This document shows positions 42,307-51,407 of a stretch of 63,993 bases of DNA, piece by piece. The DNA lies in the NCBI RefSeq assembly GCF_009755605.1, contig NZ_WPNZ01000038.1:1-63993 (forward strand). Reading direction: 5' to 3'. How positions within the stretch are numbered: the stretch's first letter is position 1; each line of letters opens with the position of its first letter. The position numbers and the translations under genes were made by a program. Below the pieces are notes generated by a model. That model ran no database searches. It saw only the letters and a program-made list of their open reading frames with translations, and was not told where the DNA came from. The DNA comes from Streptomyces typhae. Lineage in GTDB: Bacteria; Actinomycetota; Actinomycetes; Streptomycetales; Streptomycetaceae.

Positions 42307-44328
42307 GTGGTGACCGATCCGAAGGCCCAAGCCGCCGCGGAGTACGCACAGGCGACGAAGCTCGCGAACCTCATCTGGGAGGTGGCGGACTTGTTGCGGG
42401 GCGAGTACAAGCGCTCGGACTACGGCAAGGTGATCCTGCCGTTCACTGTGCTGCGGCGCCTTGAATGCGTGCTGGCGCCGACGCGAAACGAGGTGGCCGC
42501 CGAGTTCAGGCGTCTGACGGGTCTGGGGAGGAACCCTCACCCGTTCCTGCCGGCCAAGTCCGGCCATTCCTTCTACAACACGACGCGCCTCACGCTCGCC
42601 TCTATCGTGGGCGGCCATGAGGAGGAGAAAGCCAATCTGCCGCGGTACGTCCAGGGATTCTCACCGGATGCCTACGACGTGTTCCTGAAGTTCCGCTTCG
42701 AGGAGCAGATCCAGCACCTTGTCGACACGAAGCTCCTCCACAAGGTCATGGCCGCTTTCGCAGGTTACAACCTTCACCCCACGGCGATCTCCAACCACGT
42801 CATGGGGTACGCCTTCGAGGAACTCATCCGGAAGTTCTCCGAGGAGTCCAACGAAACCGCCGGTGAGCACTTCACACCGCGCGAGGTCATCCAGCTGATC
42901 ACCCGCCTCCTCATCACCCCGGACCTCGGGGAACTCAAGGTCGGCAGACCCACGCGCACCATCTACGACCCGACGGCTGGCACGGGCGGCATGCTCAACG
43001 CGGGTCAGGATGTGATCCACGAGCACAACACAGACGCCGACGTGTATGTGTTCGGGCAGGAACTCAACCCCGAGTCCTGGGCGATCTGTCGCTCCGACAT
43101 GATGATCAAGAATCAGGACATCGAGCGTATTCAGCTCGGCAACACCCTCAGCAATGACAAGTTCGAGGACCTCCGCTTCGACTACATGCTCTCCAACCCG
43201 CCGTTCGGTGTGGCGTGGAAGAAGGTACAGAAGGAGGTCGAGGACGAGCGGGACAACCTGGGATACCGAGGCCGCTTCGGCGCGGGTACTCCACGCATCA
43301 GCGACGGCTCGCTGCTGTTCCTCCAACATATGATCTTCAAGATGCGACCTGTGGAGGAGGGCGGCAGTCGCATCGGCATCGTCTTCAACGGCTCGCCGCT
43401 CTTCAGCGGAGCGGCGGGGTCCGGCGAGTCCGAGATTCGCCGCTGGATCCTCACGAAGGACTGGCTGGAGGCTGTGGTCGCGCTCCCCGACCAGCTCTTC
43501 TACAACACCGGTATTTCCACGTACTTCTGGATCCTCACCAACCGCAAGGCCTCCGCCCACAAGGGCAAGGTCATGCTGGTCGACGCCCGCGACCAGTGGG
43601 TCAAGATGCGAAAGTCCCTCGGGGACAAGCGGAAGGTGATCAGCGAGGAGCAGATCACGCATGTGATGAAGCTCTACGCCGACGGCCTGGAGATCGCTGA
43701 GAACGAGTCTCACGCGTTCCACGGCAAGGTCAAGCTCTTCGACAACGACGACTTCGGCTACCAGCGCATTACCGTCGAACGCCCGCTGAAGCTGCGCTTC
43801 GAGGTGACCGAGGAGACGCTGGAGGAGGCCCGCGAGTCCAAGGGCATGATCAAGCACTTCGGGGAGGCGGGCGTCGAGTACTTCGCGGACGCTCTGAAGC
43901 CGCTTCTCGGGAAGACGTGGCCGGGGAAGAAGCTCGCTTGGGCGGCGGTCAACGCGGCCCTCGCCGAGGCCCGCATTCCGTGGAGCCGCAACACCTCCTT
44001 CCAGAAGGCGCTGCGTGAGGTCATCGGCGTGCGCGACCCGGAGGGGGAGGTGCAAATGAAGAATGGTGAGCCGGAACCAGACCCTGAGTTGCGCGACTAC
44101 GAGAACGTGCCATTGGACCAGGACGTGAATCAGTACCTCAAGGACGAGGTGCTGCCGCACGTGCCCGACGCATGGATCGACCACGAGAAGACGAAGATTG
44201 GCTACGAAATCCCATTCACCCGCCACTTCTACGTGTACGAGCCGCCGCGCCCGCTGGCGGAGATCGACGCGGAGCTGAAGGGACTGGAGAAGCGGATTCA
44301 GGGGTTGTTGGGGAAGGTGGCAGAGTGA
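42307..44328 (+). CDS. hsdM: Type I restriction-modification methyltransferase subunit HsdM
   Basis: The 673-residue protein has the HsdM N-terminal helical domain (KLANLIWEVADLLRGEYKRS, YGKVILPFTVLRRLE), the EHFTPREVIQLI motif, SAM motif I YDPTAGTGGML (about residue 221) and an intact catalytic NPPF (about 298). It methylates adenine at a site chosen by HsdS and is needed for both methylation and restriction. The C-terminal third contains an extra FEVTEETLEEARESKG region common in actinobacterial HsdM. Its stop overlaps the GTG of hsdS. Confidence 0.93.
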   Translation: MVTDPKAQAAAEYAQATKLANLIWEVADLLRGEYKRSDYGKVILPFTVLRRLECVLAPTRNEVAAEFRRLTGLGRNPHPFLPAKSGHSFYNTTRLTLASIVGGHEEEKANLPRYVQGFSPDAYDVFLKFRFEEQIQHLVDTKLLHKVMAAFAGYNLHPTAISNHVMGYAFEELIRKFSEESNETAGEHFTPREVIQLITRLLITPDLGELKVGRPTRTIYDPTAGTGGMLNAGQDVIHEHNTDADVYVFGQELNPESWAICRSDMMIKNQDIERIQLGNTLSNDKFEDLRFDYMLSNPPFGVAWKKVQKEVEDERDNLGYRGRFGAGTPRISDGSLLFLQHMIFKMRPVEEGGSRIGIVFNGSPLFSGAAGSGESEIRRWILTKDWLEAVVALPDQLFYNTGISTYFWILTNRKASAHKGKVMLVDARDQWVKMRKSLGDKRKVISEEQITHVMKLYADGLEIAENESHAFHGKVKLFDNDDFGYQRITVERPLKLRFEVTEETLEEARESKGMIKHFGEAGVEYFADALKPLLGKTWPGKKLAWAAVNAALAEARIPWSRNTSFQKALREVIGVRDPEGEVQMKNGEPEPDPELRDYENVPLDQDVNQYLKDEVLPHVPDAWIDHEKTKIGYEIPFTRHFYVYEPPRPLAEIDAELKGLEKRIQGLLGKVAE

Positions 44329-45641
44329 GCCTAACTCAGGTCGCTCCATGGCTTGCTGACTCACAGTGGCCTACGGTACCAATCCGACTTGTCGCGCGAC
44401 TGGGATCCGGCCATACACCGAGCCGAAGCAACCCCGAGTACTGGCGAGACTGCACCATTCCGTGGATTACCTTGGCTGACGTTTGGCAGTTGCGCAGCAA
44501 CCAAGTTGATTTCATCACGGAGACGAAGGAGAAGATCAGTAAACTCGGCGAGGCGAACTCTGCTGCGGTCAGGCATCCTGCGGGCACGGTAATTCTCTCC
44601 CGTACCGCGTCAGTTGGCTTCTCGGCGATAATGGGACGAGATATGGCCACAAGTCAGGACTTCGCAACTTGGACTTGCGGGCCGCGACTCGATCCCCGCT
44701 TTCTGTTGCATGCACTGCGAGCTATGGCTCCGGACCTCAAGCGGATCGCAGCCGGTTCCACGCACAAGACGATCTATATGCCAGACGTTGAACAGTTGAG
44801 AGTGCCGTTGCCCTCGCTAGACGTACAACAGCGCATCGCCGATTTCCTCGACACCGAGACGGCGCGTTTCGACCAGGTCCACGAACTCCGTAAGCAGCAG
44901 ATGAACATGGTCGATGAAGGTGCCATTTCGCGCGCATATGCCGCCGTGCGCGGAGAGTTCGTGGATGGTCCCCGCAAGGACAGTAAGCTTTCTTGGATCG
45001 GAACGGTCCCCGCCTCATGGCGGGTCGCCGCCGTCTCGCATCACTTTGAGGTCGAGCTCGGGAAGATGCTCAATGAGGAGCGGGCAAAGGGGCAACACCT
45101 GCGCCCTTATCTCCGTGTCGCCAACGTGCAGTGGGATCACGTGGACGTGGAGGAATTGGCGCAGATGAATTTCCCCCCGCATGAGAGGCGGCGCTATCGT
45201 CTGCGCGAGGGTGACGTACTCGTGTGTGAAGGCGGTAGTTGGCCGGGCCGAGCTGCTGTCTGGGACAGTCAGGGTCTCGAGATGTACTACCAGAAGGCAC
45301 TGCACCGGATCCGCCCTCGTGGGACTGATCTTCCACGCTGGCTGTATTACTGCCTGCTGGTTGCCGAACGGCTCCGCGTGTTCGCCGTGCAAGGCAATGC
45401 GAGCACGATGACCCACCTCACCCGCGAGCAACTCCGCCCGCAGCGCTTTCCGTTCCCTGACCCAGCCACTCAGCGAAAGCTCGTTGAGAAGCTCGACGCG
45501 GCAGCACAGACCGACCGTGAGGTTAAAGACCTTCTCCAGCATCAACTCGACGTGCTCGCTGAACGCCGCCAGGCCCTGATCACCGCAGCAGTAACCGGCC
45601 GACTCGACGTCACCACCGCCCGAGGAGTGGAGGCCCCGTGA
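44325..45641 (+). CDS. hsdS: Type I restriction-modification specificity subunit HsdS
   Basis: GTG 44325 overlaps the hsdM stop; the longer frame from 44172 lies within hsdM. The 438-residue protein has two target-recognition domains (about 10-180 and 220-390). A central conserved helix follows the first (PLPSLDVQQRIADFLDTETA) and a second at the C-terminus follows the other (FPDPATQRKLVEKLDAAAQ), ending ALITAAVTGRLDV. The two TRDs define a bipartite recognition sequence that cannot be read from protein alone. Codon use is less extreme than in hsdM and hsdR, as usual for fast-evolving hsdS. Confidence 0.9.
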   Translation: MSLTQVAPWLADSQWPTVPIRLVARLGSGHTPSRSNPEYWRDCTIPWITLADVWQLRSNQVDFITETKEKISKLGEANSAAVRHPAGTVILSRTASVGFSAIMGRDMATSQDFATWTCGPRLDPRFLLHALRAMAPDLKRIAAGSTHKTIYMPDVEQLRVPLPSLDVQQRIADFLDTETARFDQVHELRKQQMNMVDEGAISRAYAAVRGEFVDGPRKDSKLSWIGTVPASWRVAAVSHHFEVELGKMLNEERAKGQHLRPYLRVANVQWDHVDVEELAQMNFPPHERRRYRLREGDVLVCEGGSWPGRAAVWDSQGLEMYYQKALHRIRPRGTDLPRWLYYCLLVAERLRVFAVQGNASTMTHLTREQLRPQRFPFPDPATQRKLVEKLDAAAQTDREVKDLLQHQLDVLAERRQALITAAVTGRLDVTTARGVEAP

Positions 45642-48600
45642 CCCGCAACAACGCCCCCGCTGCCACCGCTCCCGTACAACCCCGCCCGGACTCCGAGTAC
45701 GCCTTCGAACGGACCATCGTCGAAGCCCTCACTGCCTCCGATTGGCACGAAGGCGAGCGGGGGGAGGGCGCCTACAACCCCGAGCTCGGTCTCGACACGG
45801 CCCAGTTGTGGATCTTCCTTGGCGCCACGCAACCCGCCGTCCTGGAGCGACTCAAGGAGTTCACCGCCGAGGCGGGGAGCCCCGAAGCCGCCGGCATCGC
45901 CATGCGTGAGTTCGGCAAGCTGGTCGCCCGCGAAATCGACGCGCGCGGCACGCTCGACGTGCTGCGCAACGGCGTCAAGGACCGCGGCCTGCACATCGAA
46001 CTCGCCTACTTCCGGCCTGCGCACGCCATCGCCGAGGACGCGTTCCGTAACTACCGGAGCAACCGCCTGACGGTGACCCCCCGCCTGCGCTACGCGCCCG
46101 ACCACACCCGGGAACTCGACCTAGTCCTGTTCCTCAACGGGCTTCCCCTCGCGACGGCCGAACTTAAGAGCTCAGCGTCCCAAAACCCCCAGAACGTCGA
46201 GGATGCGAAGCGCCAGTACCGCACCACTCGTGACCCGAAAGACCTGATCTTCGCCAAGCGGGCCCTTGTGCACTTCGCGGTCGACGAGATGCTCGTCTTC
46301 CTCACCACCCGCCTTCAGGGCGAGAAGACGCTCTTCCTCCCCTTCAACCAGGGGTCGAAGGGACCCGGTAATCCTGGAGGCGCAGGCAACCCGCCCCTTC
46401 CCGACAGTGAGAACGGACCGGCCTACCGCACCGCCTACCTCTGGGAGGAGGTCTGGCAGCCGGACAACTGGATGGCGATCGTCAAGCGGTTCCTGCATGT
46501 CGAGGACCCAAGGAACAAGAAGGGCGCTGCGAAGAGCGGGCGGCCGCGTCGCGTGTCCGTGCACAACCGGACCCTGATCTTCCCCCGCTACCATCAGTGG
46601 GACGCCGTCCGCCGTCTCACCATTCACGCCGCGTACCACGGCTCGGGCCAGAACTACCTCGTCGAGCACTCCGCCGGTTCCGGCAAGTCCAACACCATCG
46701 GCTGGCTCGCTCACCACCTCTCCGTGCTGCACGGCTCCGCCGAGCCGGGCGCGCTCGATCCGAAGGCGGTCGCCGAAGAGCGTATCGAGGCCGACAAGCC
46801 TGTCTTCCACAAGATCGTGGTTGTCACGGACCGGACCGTCCTGAACGACCAGCTCCAGGACACCATCTACCAGTTCGACCACACGCCGGGCGTGGTCCGC
46901 CGGGTAAAAGGGACCGAAGGCGCCAAGTCTCAGCAGGTCGCCCAAGCCCTCGGCGACACCGGCACGAAGATCATAATCGTCACGGCGCAGACCTTCCCTC
47001 ACATCCTCGAAGGCGTCACCGGCCTGCAGGACAAGCGAATCGCGATCATCGTGGACGAGGCCCACTCCGGCCAGACCGGCAGCTCTGTGCCCAAGATGCG
47101 CAAGGTGCTGCGCGGACTCGGAGCGAAGGACCAGGCCGGCAAGGACGAGGAGGAGTTCCTGACCTCCTCCGCTGCCGCACGCCAGATGCACCCGATGCTG
47201 TCGTACTTCGCCTTCACCGCGACGCCCAAAAAGAAGACGCTCAACCTCTTCGGTGTCACCGACCCGGACACCAAGCTCAAGCGCGGGTTCCACCTCTATT
47301 CCATGAAGCAGGCCATCGAGGAGGGCTTCATCCTCGACCCCCTGCGCAACTACACCCGTTACACGACCCATTGGCGGGTCGCCAAGGACGGTGCCGAGCA
47401 GATCGAGGTGGACGAGGGCAAGGCAAAGGGCGAGCTCGCCAAGTTCGTCTATCTCAACCCGACCACCCTCGCCCAGCATGCCGAGATCATCGTCGAGCAC
47501 TTCGCCGTGCACGGGCGCCGCAGGCTCGGCGGGCGGGCCAAGGCGATGGTCGTCACCCGGTCCCGGCAGGCGGCGTACAAGATGTACGAACATCTGGTGC
47601 AGGCCACCAAGGACCTGGACTGCGCGGACCTCGGCGTCCTCGTCGCGTTCTCCGGCGAGCTGGAGGTGGAGAAAGAGATCGACGGAGTCGTCACCAGGGT
47701 CAAGGTCACTGAGTCCGAGCTCAACGGTGTCTCCGAGAAGGAACTCCCCGACGCCTTCGCCTACACCCGCGCCGATGACCGCTACGCCGCCCTGCGCACC
47801 GGAAAACCGGGCGGCGCGCCCTTGCGCACCGAGTACCGCATCCTCGTCGTCGCGGAGAAGTACCAGACTGGCTTCGACCAGCCGCTCCTCACCCACATGT
47901 ACATCGAGAAGCCGCTGACCGACGTCGCCGCCGTCCAGACCCTCTCCCGCCTCAACCGCACCCACCCGCGCAAGAGCCAGGAGGATCTGTTCGTCCTGGA
48001 CTTCGTCAACGACCCCGCGGACATTAAGAAGGAGTACGCCCCCTACTTCAAGGAGGCCCGCACCGAACCCGCCGACGTCAACCTCCTCTACGCTTCCCAG
48101 CGCAAGGTGATGAACCACCAGTTGCTGTACGAGGACGAGATGAACGCCTTCGTCCGGGCCCTGGCCACCGCGCAGTCCGCCAACGGGGCCGCCACCATCG
48201 GTGAGCCCGGCGCCCGCCGCTGGGAGAAGGCCCACGCAGCCCTCTACCGCCACACCGACGCCGCCCGTGCTCGCTTCGTGGAGCGCCAGGAACAGGACTG
48301 GGACGCCGCCGAGGAATTCCGCGCCGACCTGCGCGGCTTCCTACGCCAATACGGCTTCCTGTCCCAGCTCATGCCGCGCGTCGACATCGGCCTCGAACGC
48401 CTCTACCTCTACGGCAAACACCTCGCCAACATCCTGCCCCCGCCCCCGTACGACCCCTCCCTCGACATAGGGGAGATGGACCTCACGCACATGCGGGTTA
48501 CCAAGGTCGGCGACTACGACATCAGCCTCACCGACGACGACGTCGAGGACCTCGCCCCCTACGGTGCCGAAGGCGTGGGCGGCCACCGAGACCCGGACAA

Positions 48601-48934
48601 GATCCTCCTTTCCGAGCTCATCGAGGAGTTCAACGTCCGCTACGGCCTTGGGCTGAGCGAAGCTGACCGTGTGATGTACGAGGAGCGCATCGTCGCCGCC
48701 GCGGAAGATCCGGACCTGGAGGATGCCGCCGTCGCCGCCCGCAACGAGGGAGACTTCGAGCACCCCTTCAACAAGAGGTTCCGTGACATCATGATCGAAC
48801 GGGCCGAGGCGGACACCAAGTTCACCGAACGCTACTTCTCCGATGCCGAATTTCAGGGGCAGCTCCTCCAGGAGGCCCGTACGGCCGCGTACCGTCTGAT
48901 CCGGCGCCGCCACAACCTCCCCGACACCCACTGA
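45638..48934 (+). CDS. hsdR: Type I restriction endonuclease subunit HsdR
   Basis: The start overlaps the hsdS stop (GTGA). The 1098-residue protein has the N-terminal nuclease (LDLVLFLNGLPLATAELKSS, about residue 160-180, D and E-x-K), the translocase with Walker A VEHSAGSGKSN (about 344), VDEAHSGQTG (about 473) and FTATPKKKT (about 530). A motif VI-like VAAVQTLSRLNRTHP lies near 768, followed by the C-terminal helical domain that binds the methylase core. All catalytic motifs are present, so the system should be functional. Confidence 0.93.
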   Translation: MTRNNAPAATAPVQPRPDSEYAFERTIVEALTASDWHEGERGEGAYNPELGLDTAQLWIFLGATQPAVLERLKEFTAEAGSPEAAGIAMREFGKLVAREIDARGTLDVLRNGVKDRGLHIELAYFRPAHAIAEDAFRNYRSNRLTVTPRLRYAPDHTRELDLVLFLNGLPLATAELKSSASQNPQNVEDAKRQYRTTRDPKDLIFAKRALVHFAVDEMLVFLTTRLQGEKTLFLPFNQGSKGPGNPGGAGNPPLPDSENGPAYRTAYLWEEVWQPDNWMAIVKRFLHVEDPRNKKGAAKSGRPRRVSVHNRTLIFPRYHQWDAVRRLTIHAAYHGSGQNYLVEHSAGSGKSNTIGWLAHHLSVLHGSAEPGALDPKAVAEERIEADKPVFHKIVVVTDRTVLNDQLQDTIYQFDHTPGVVRRVKGTEGAKSQQVAQALGDTGTKIIIVTAQTFPHILEGVTGLQDKRIAIIVDEAHSGQTGSSVPKMRKVLRGLGAKDQAGKDEEEFLTSSAAARQMHPMLSYFAFTATPKKKTLNLFGVTDPDTKLKRGFHLYSMKQAIEEGFILDPLRNYTRYTTHWRVAKDGAEQIEVDEGKAKGELAKFVYLNPTTLAQHAEIIVEHFAVHGRRRLGGRAKAMVVTRSRQAAYKMYEHLVQATKDLDCADLGVLVAFSGELEVEKEIDGVVTRVKVTESELNGVSEKELPDAFAYTRADDRYAALRTGKPGGAPLRTEYRILVVAEKYQTGFDQPLLTHMYIEKPLTDVAAVQTLSRLNRTHPRKSQEDLFVLDFVNDPADIKKEYAPYFKEARTEPADVNLLYASQRKVMNHQLLYEDEMNAFVRALATAQSANGAATIGEPGARRWEKAHAALYRHTDAARARFVERQEQDWDAAEEFRADLRGFLRQYGFLSQLMPRVDIGLERLYLYGKHLANILPPPPYDPSLDIGEMDLTHMRVTKVGDYDISLTDDDVEDLAPYGAEGVGGHRDPDKILLSELIEEFNVRYGLGLSEADRVMYEERIVAAAEDPDLEDAAVAARNEGDFEHPFNKRFRDIMIERAEADTKFTERYFSDAEFQGQLLQEARTAAYRLIRRRHNLPDTH

Positions 48935-48955
48935 GCCCACTGCGGGCGTATGGCG

Positions 48956-48998
48956 AAGGGGCGGCTACCAGATGACGCCCACCAGGAGCCGCCCCCTT
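48956..48998. terminator. Hairpin between convergent hsdR and AIPR genes
   Basis: AAGGGGCGGCT (48956-48966) pairs with AGCCGCCCCCTT (48987-48998) with one bulged C and a 20-base loop. It starts 21 bp after the hsdR stop and sits between two converging transcripts, so it probably serves as a terminator for hsdR and perhaps for both directions. Confidence 0.55.
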
Positions 48999-49119
48999 CC
49001 ACCCGTACTGTTCGCGCCCTTCGGTACCCAACCGGGGCCACGTATCCGGCGCACACCGTCGGCGAGACGGTGTGCGGAGCTCGATGTGTGCCAGGCTTCC
49101 CCCAGGATGGTGGTGGCTG

Positions 49120-51273
49120 TCAGCCCTCCGTCTCCTCCTCGGTGGCCAGCCACTCCATGGCCATGTCGTACAGGGACTTCTTGTCACCGACGATCCATCG
49201 TGCCGGTCCCTGCACAGCGGTCGGCGCCTGATCCCAGCCGGCCAGCTCCCAGATGCGGTTGACGAGGCCGCTCGCCGAGTAGGGGGTGCCGTCGTAGGCC
49301 CACACCAGTGGCTTGGAGCGGTCGTTCGTCCAACTCGCCTGCTCCCTGCGGGGGTCGGCGGTCAGCCAGTCCCGTACCGCCTTCTCTTCCGTAGTGTTCA
49401 TCGGGACGTACCGGACGGGAGTGCCCTCTGCCAGAAGCCGGGCGGTCACCAAGGTTGGCACCGCGTTCGGGCGGCGTGGGCGGCGGGGCTGCGGGGTGGG
49501 CGGCTGGTAAGTGTCGGGGACCTCCGGGACGGACTGCCCGGCCCGCACCATCGGTAGGACAAGGCCGACGAGTTCCTTGCAGCGGTCCTCGTTAGTGAAC
49601 GTGCTGGTGAGAAAGGACTGCGGTCCGTAGACCGTGTCGATCTGGTGGATAAGCCACTCCACGACTGGTCTGACCAGGTCCGGGACGCGAGCGAGGAGGG
49701 GCACGAGATCGAACTGTGGGTCGTCGACGTCCTCCATGTCGGGGGCGAGGAGCTGGAAGACCAGGTGGCTGACGAGCAGATCACCGCGGAGCGTCGTGTC
49801 GGCTGCCCGGCCGCGCACCTGCTCGTGCAGCCGCTCCAGCGCCTCGCCGACCTCACGGTGGACCAGGACACAGCGCCAGATACGCAGGGCACTCGGCTCC
49901 TCGCCGAACAGCCGCGCGTAGTTGCCCAGCCGACCACTCTCCCAGAGCAGGTCTGTCGACCTCTTGGCGCGAACCGCCAGTTCCGGCGTGCGGTGCGCAC
50001 AGGCCAGCGCGACGGCGGCATGCGCCACCGAGCAGCCCGCCTCCGGGGCCGGATCGGCCTCGCCACGCTTGTACACATACTGCTTACCGAGGGACAGGTC
50101 GAAATCCTCGCGGATGCGCGCCTGGGTGTCATCCAGGGCGATGAAGTCCCGTAGCGATACGTCGTTCTGGGTGTTGGTGGTCTGTGTGATGCGTTTCGCA
50201 TAGGTGACCCGCTCGTCGCCGAGGTCGCCCAGGGCGATCACTCGGACGCTGACATCCGCATCTTCGACGGTGTCCGGTGTCAGGTTCCGTGCCTCGTGTA
50301 TCGAGGTGACGGTCTGGGCGCCGTTGACGACGCTGACGTTCCCCAAGATGAGCTCTACCGGCTCGTCGGGGCGACGGCGGCCGATCCAGCGCTCTTCGAT
50401 GCTGTCGCACAGCACCGTAATGCCGTTGTTGAAGTACCAGAAGTTGTCGGGCTCTTCTGCCAGTGTCTTCTGGATGCCGGAGTTGATCGTGGTCAGGCCG
50501 AGGGAGTTCCGGATGTTCTGGGAAAACAGGCGCGGACCGTGCCCGTCATACCACCCGGCCACCTCGCCAGCCGCTACCGTGCCCTGGAAGGCGGTGAACG
50601 GCGTATCGCGCTTGATCCACTTCTGCATCCGCACGGTGACGTCCACCGGGGCGGGCGACCGGTCATCCTTGAGCTGCTCCAACAGCTCACCCGCGCCCAG
50701 TAGTTCATAGCCGAGCATGGGGCCGTGCCCACGATGGTCCTCGACAGCGCGGTCCAGGACGTCCGTGGCGTGCTTGCTAAGCGGGTCGTCCCCGACGAGC
50801 GCTATGACCAGGTGGATCTTCAGGCGGGCGTCCGCCAACGCGGAGTTCAGTTGCGCGGTGAACGGCTGCAGCTTGTCGTTGAACACCTCGAACCTACGCT
50901 GCTCCAAGAGGCTGAGCCCGTCGACCAGAGCGAGGGCCGCATTCTGGTTAAAGCCCGCGTTCCCCTTGTCGTTCCACTTGGCCTGGACGAGCCACACCTG
51001 GGCTCCGTCGGTGACCGCGACCGCGTCGAGCCCGCCGTCCTCATACCCGTCGATGACAGCCTTCGCGCAGGTCTCGTGGTCCAGGCCGGTCTTGCGGCGC
51101 AGCGCTGTCGCTGCCACTGCCCGCGACAGCCATGCGCGCTCCAGGTCGCGACCCGACTTCTGTTCCAAACCGCTTTCGTCGATGAGTCCCCGATAGCCCC
51201 GCTTGAGTCCCTCCTCGATCTGGTGCAGTTCCTGACGCGTCGTCCTCGACGGCCCCCGCCCCGTACCGCTCAC
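49120..51273 (-). CDS. AIPR-family abortive-infection phage-resistance protein
   Basis: GTG 51273 has GAGGAGAA just upstream. The 717-residue protein has an N-terminal nuclease-like region with GGLDAVAVTDGAQVWLVQAKW (D and Q-A-K, an Mrr/PD-(D/E)XK-like pattern, about residues 80-100). The AIPR core follows: LFSQNIRNSLG (about 235), NFWYFNNGITVLCD (about 262), and VVNGAQTVTSIHEA (about 295) with YAKRITQTTNTQNDV. AIPR proteins are linked to phage resistance, often beside restriction systems. The C-terminal 150 residues are variable and proline-rich. Confidence 0.85.
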   Translation of the reverse strand: MSGTGRGPSRTTRQELHQIEEGLKRGYRGLIDESGLEQKSGRDLERAWLSRAVAATALRRKTGLDHETCAKAVIDGYEDGGLDAVAVTDGAQVWLVQAKWNDKGNAGFNQNAALALVDGLSLLEQRRFEVFNDKLQPFTAQLNSALADARLKIHLVIALVGDDPLSKHATDVLDRAVEDHRGHGPMLGYELLGAGELLEQLKDDRSPAPVDVTVRMQKWIKRDTPFTAFQGTVAAGEVAGWYDGHGPRLFSQNIRNSLGLTTINSGIQKTLAEEPDNFWYFNNGITVLCDSIEERWIGRRRPDEPVELILGNVSVVNGAQTVTSIHEARNLTPDTVEDADVSVRVIALGDLGDERVTYAKRITQTTNTQNDVSLRDFIALDDTQARIREDFDLSLGKQYVYKRGEADPAPEAGCSVAHAAVALACAHRTPELAVRAKRSTDLLWESGRLGNYARLFGEEPSALRIWRCVLVHREVGEALERLHEQVRGRAADTTLRGDLLVSHLVFQLLAPDMEDVDDPQFDLVPLLARVPDLVRPVVEWLIHQIDTVYGPQSFLTSTFTNEDRCKELVGLVLPMVRAGQSVPEVPDTYQPPTPQPRRPRRPNAVPTLVTARLLAEGTPVRYVPMNTTEEKAVRDWLTADPRREQASWTNDRSKPLVWAYDGTPYSASGLVNRIWELAGWDQAPTAVQGPARWIVGDKKSLYDMAMEWLATEEETEG

Positions 51274-51407
51274 GCTTCTCCTCGGCTCCTCATTGCCACC
51301 CCGTTTGTGCACGCCGGGCCAGCGTAGCCCGGCACCTTGTCCGTGTGGACCTGACGTACGCTCACTCGAAGACCGGGATGCCCCATACATCGGGAGGTCG
51401 CCACCAC
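51274..51407. promoter_or_regulatory. Divergent promoter region between AIPR and kinase genes
   Basis: These 134 bp carry the start signals of two divergent genes. A GCCGGG...CCCGGC hairpin lies at about 51314-51334. The kinase start is served by GGGAGGT about nine bases before ATG 51408. No operator can be assigned. Confidence 0.35.
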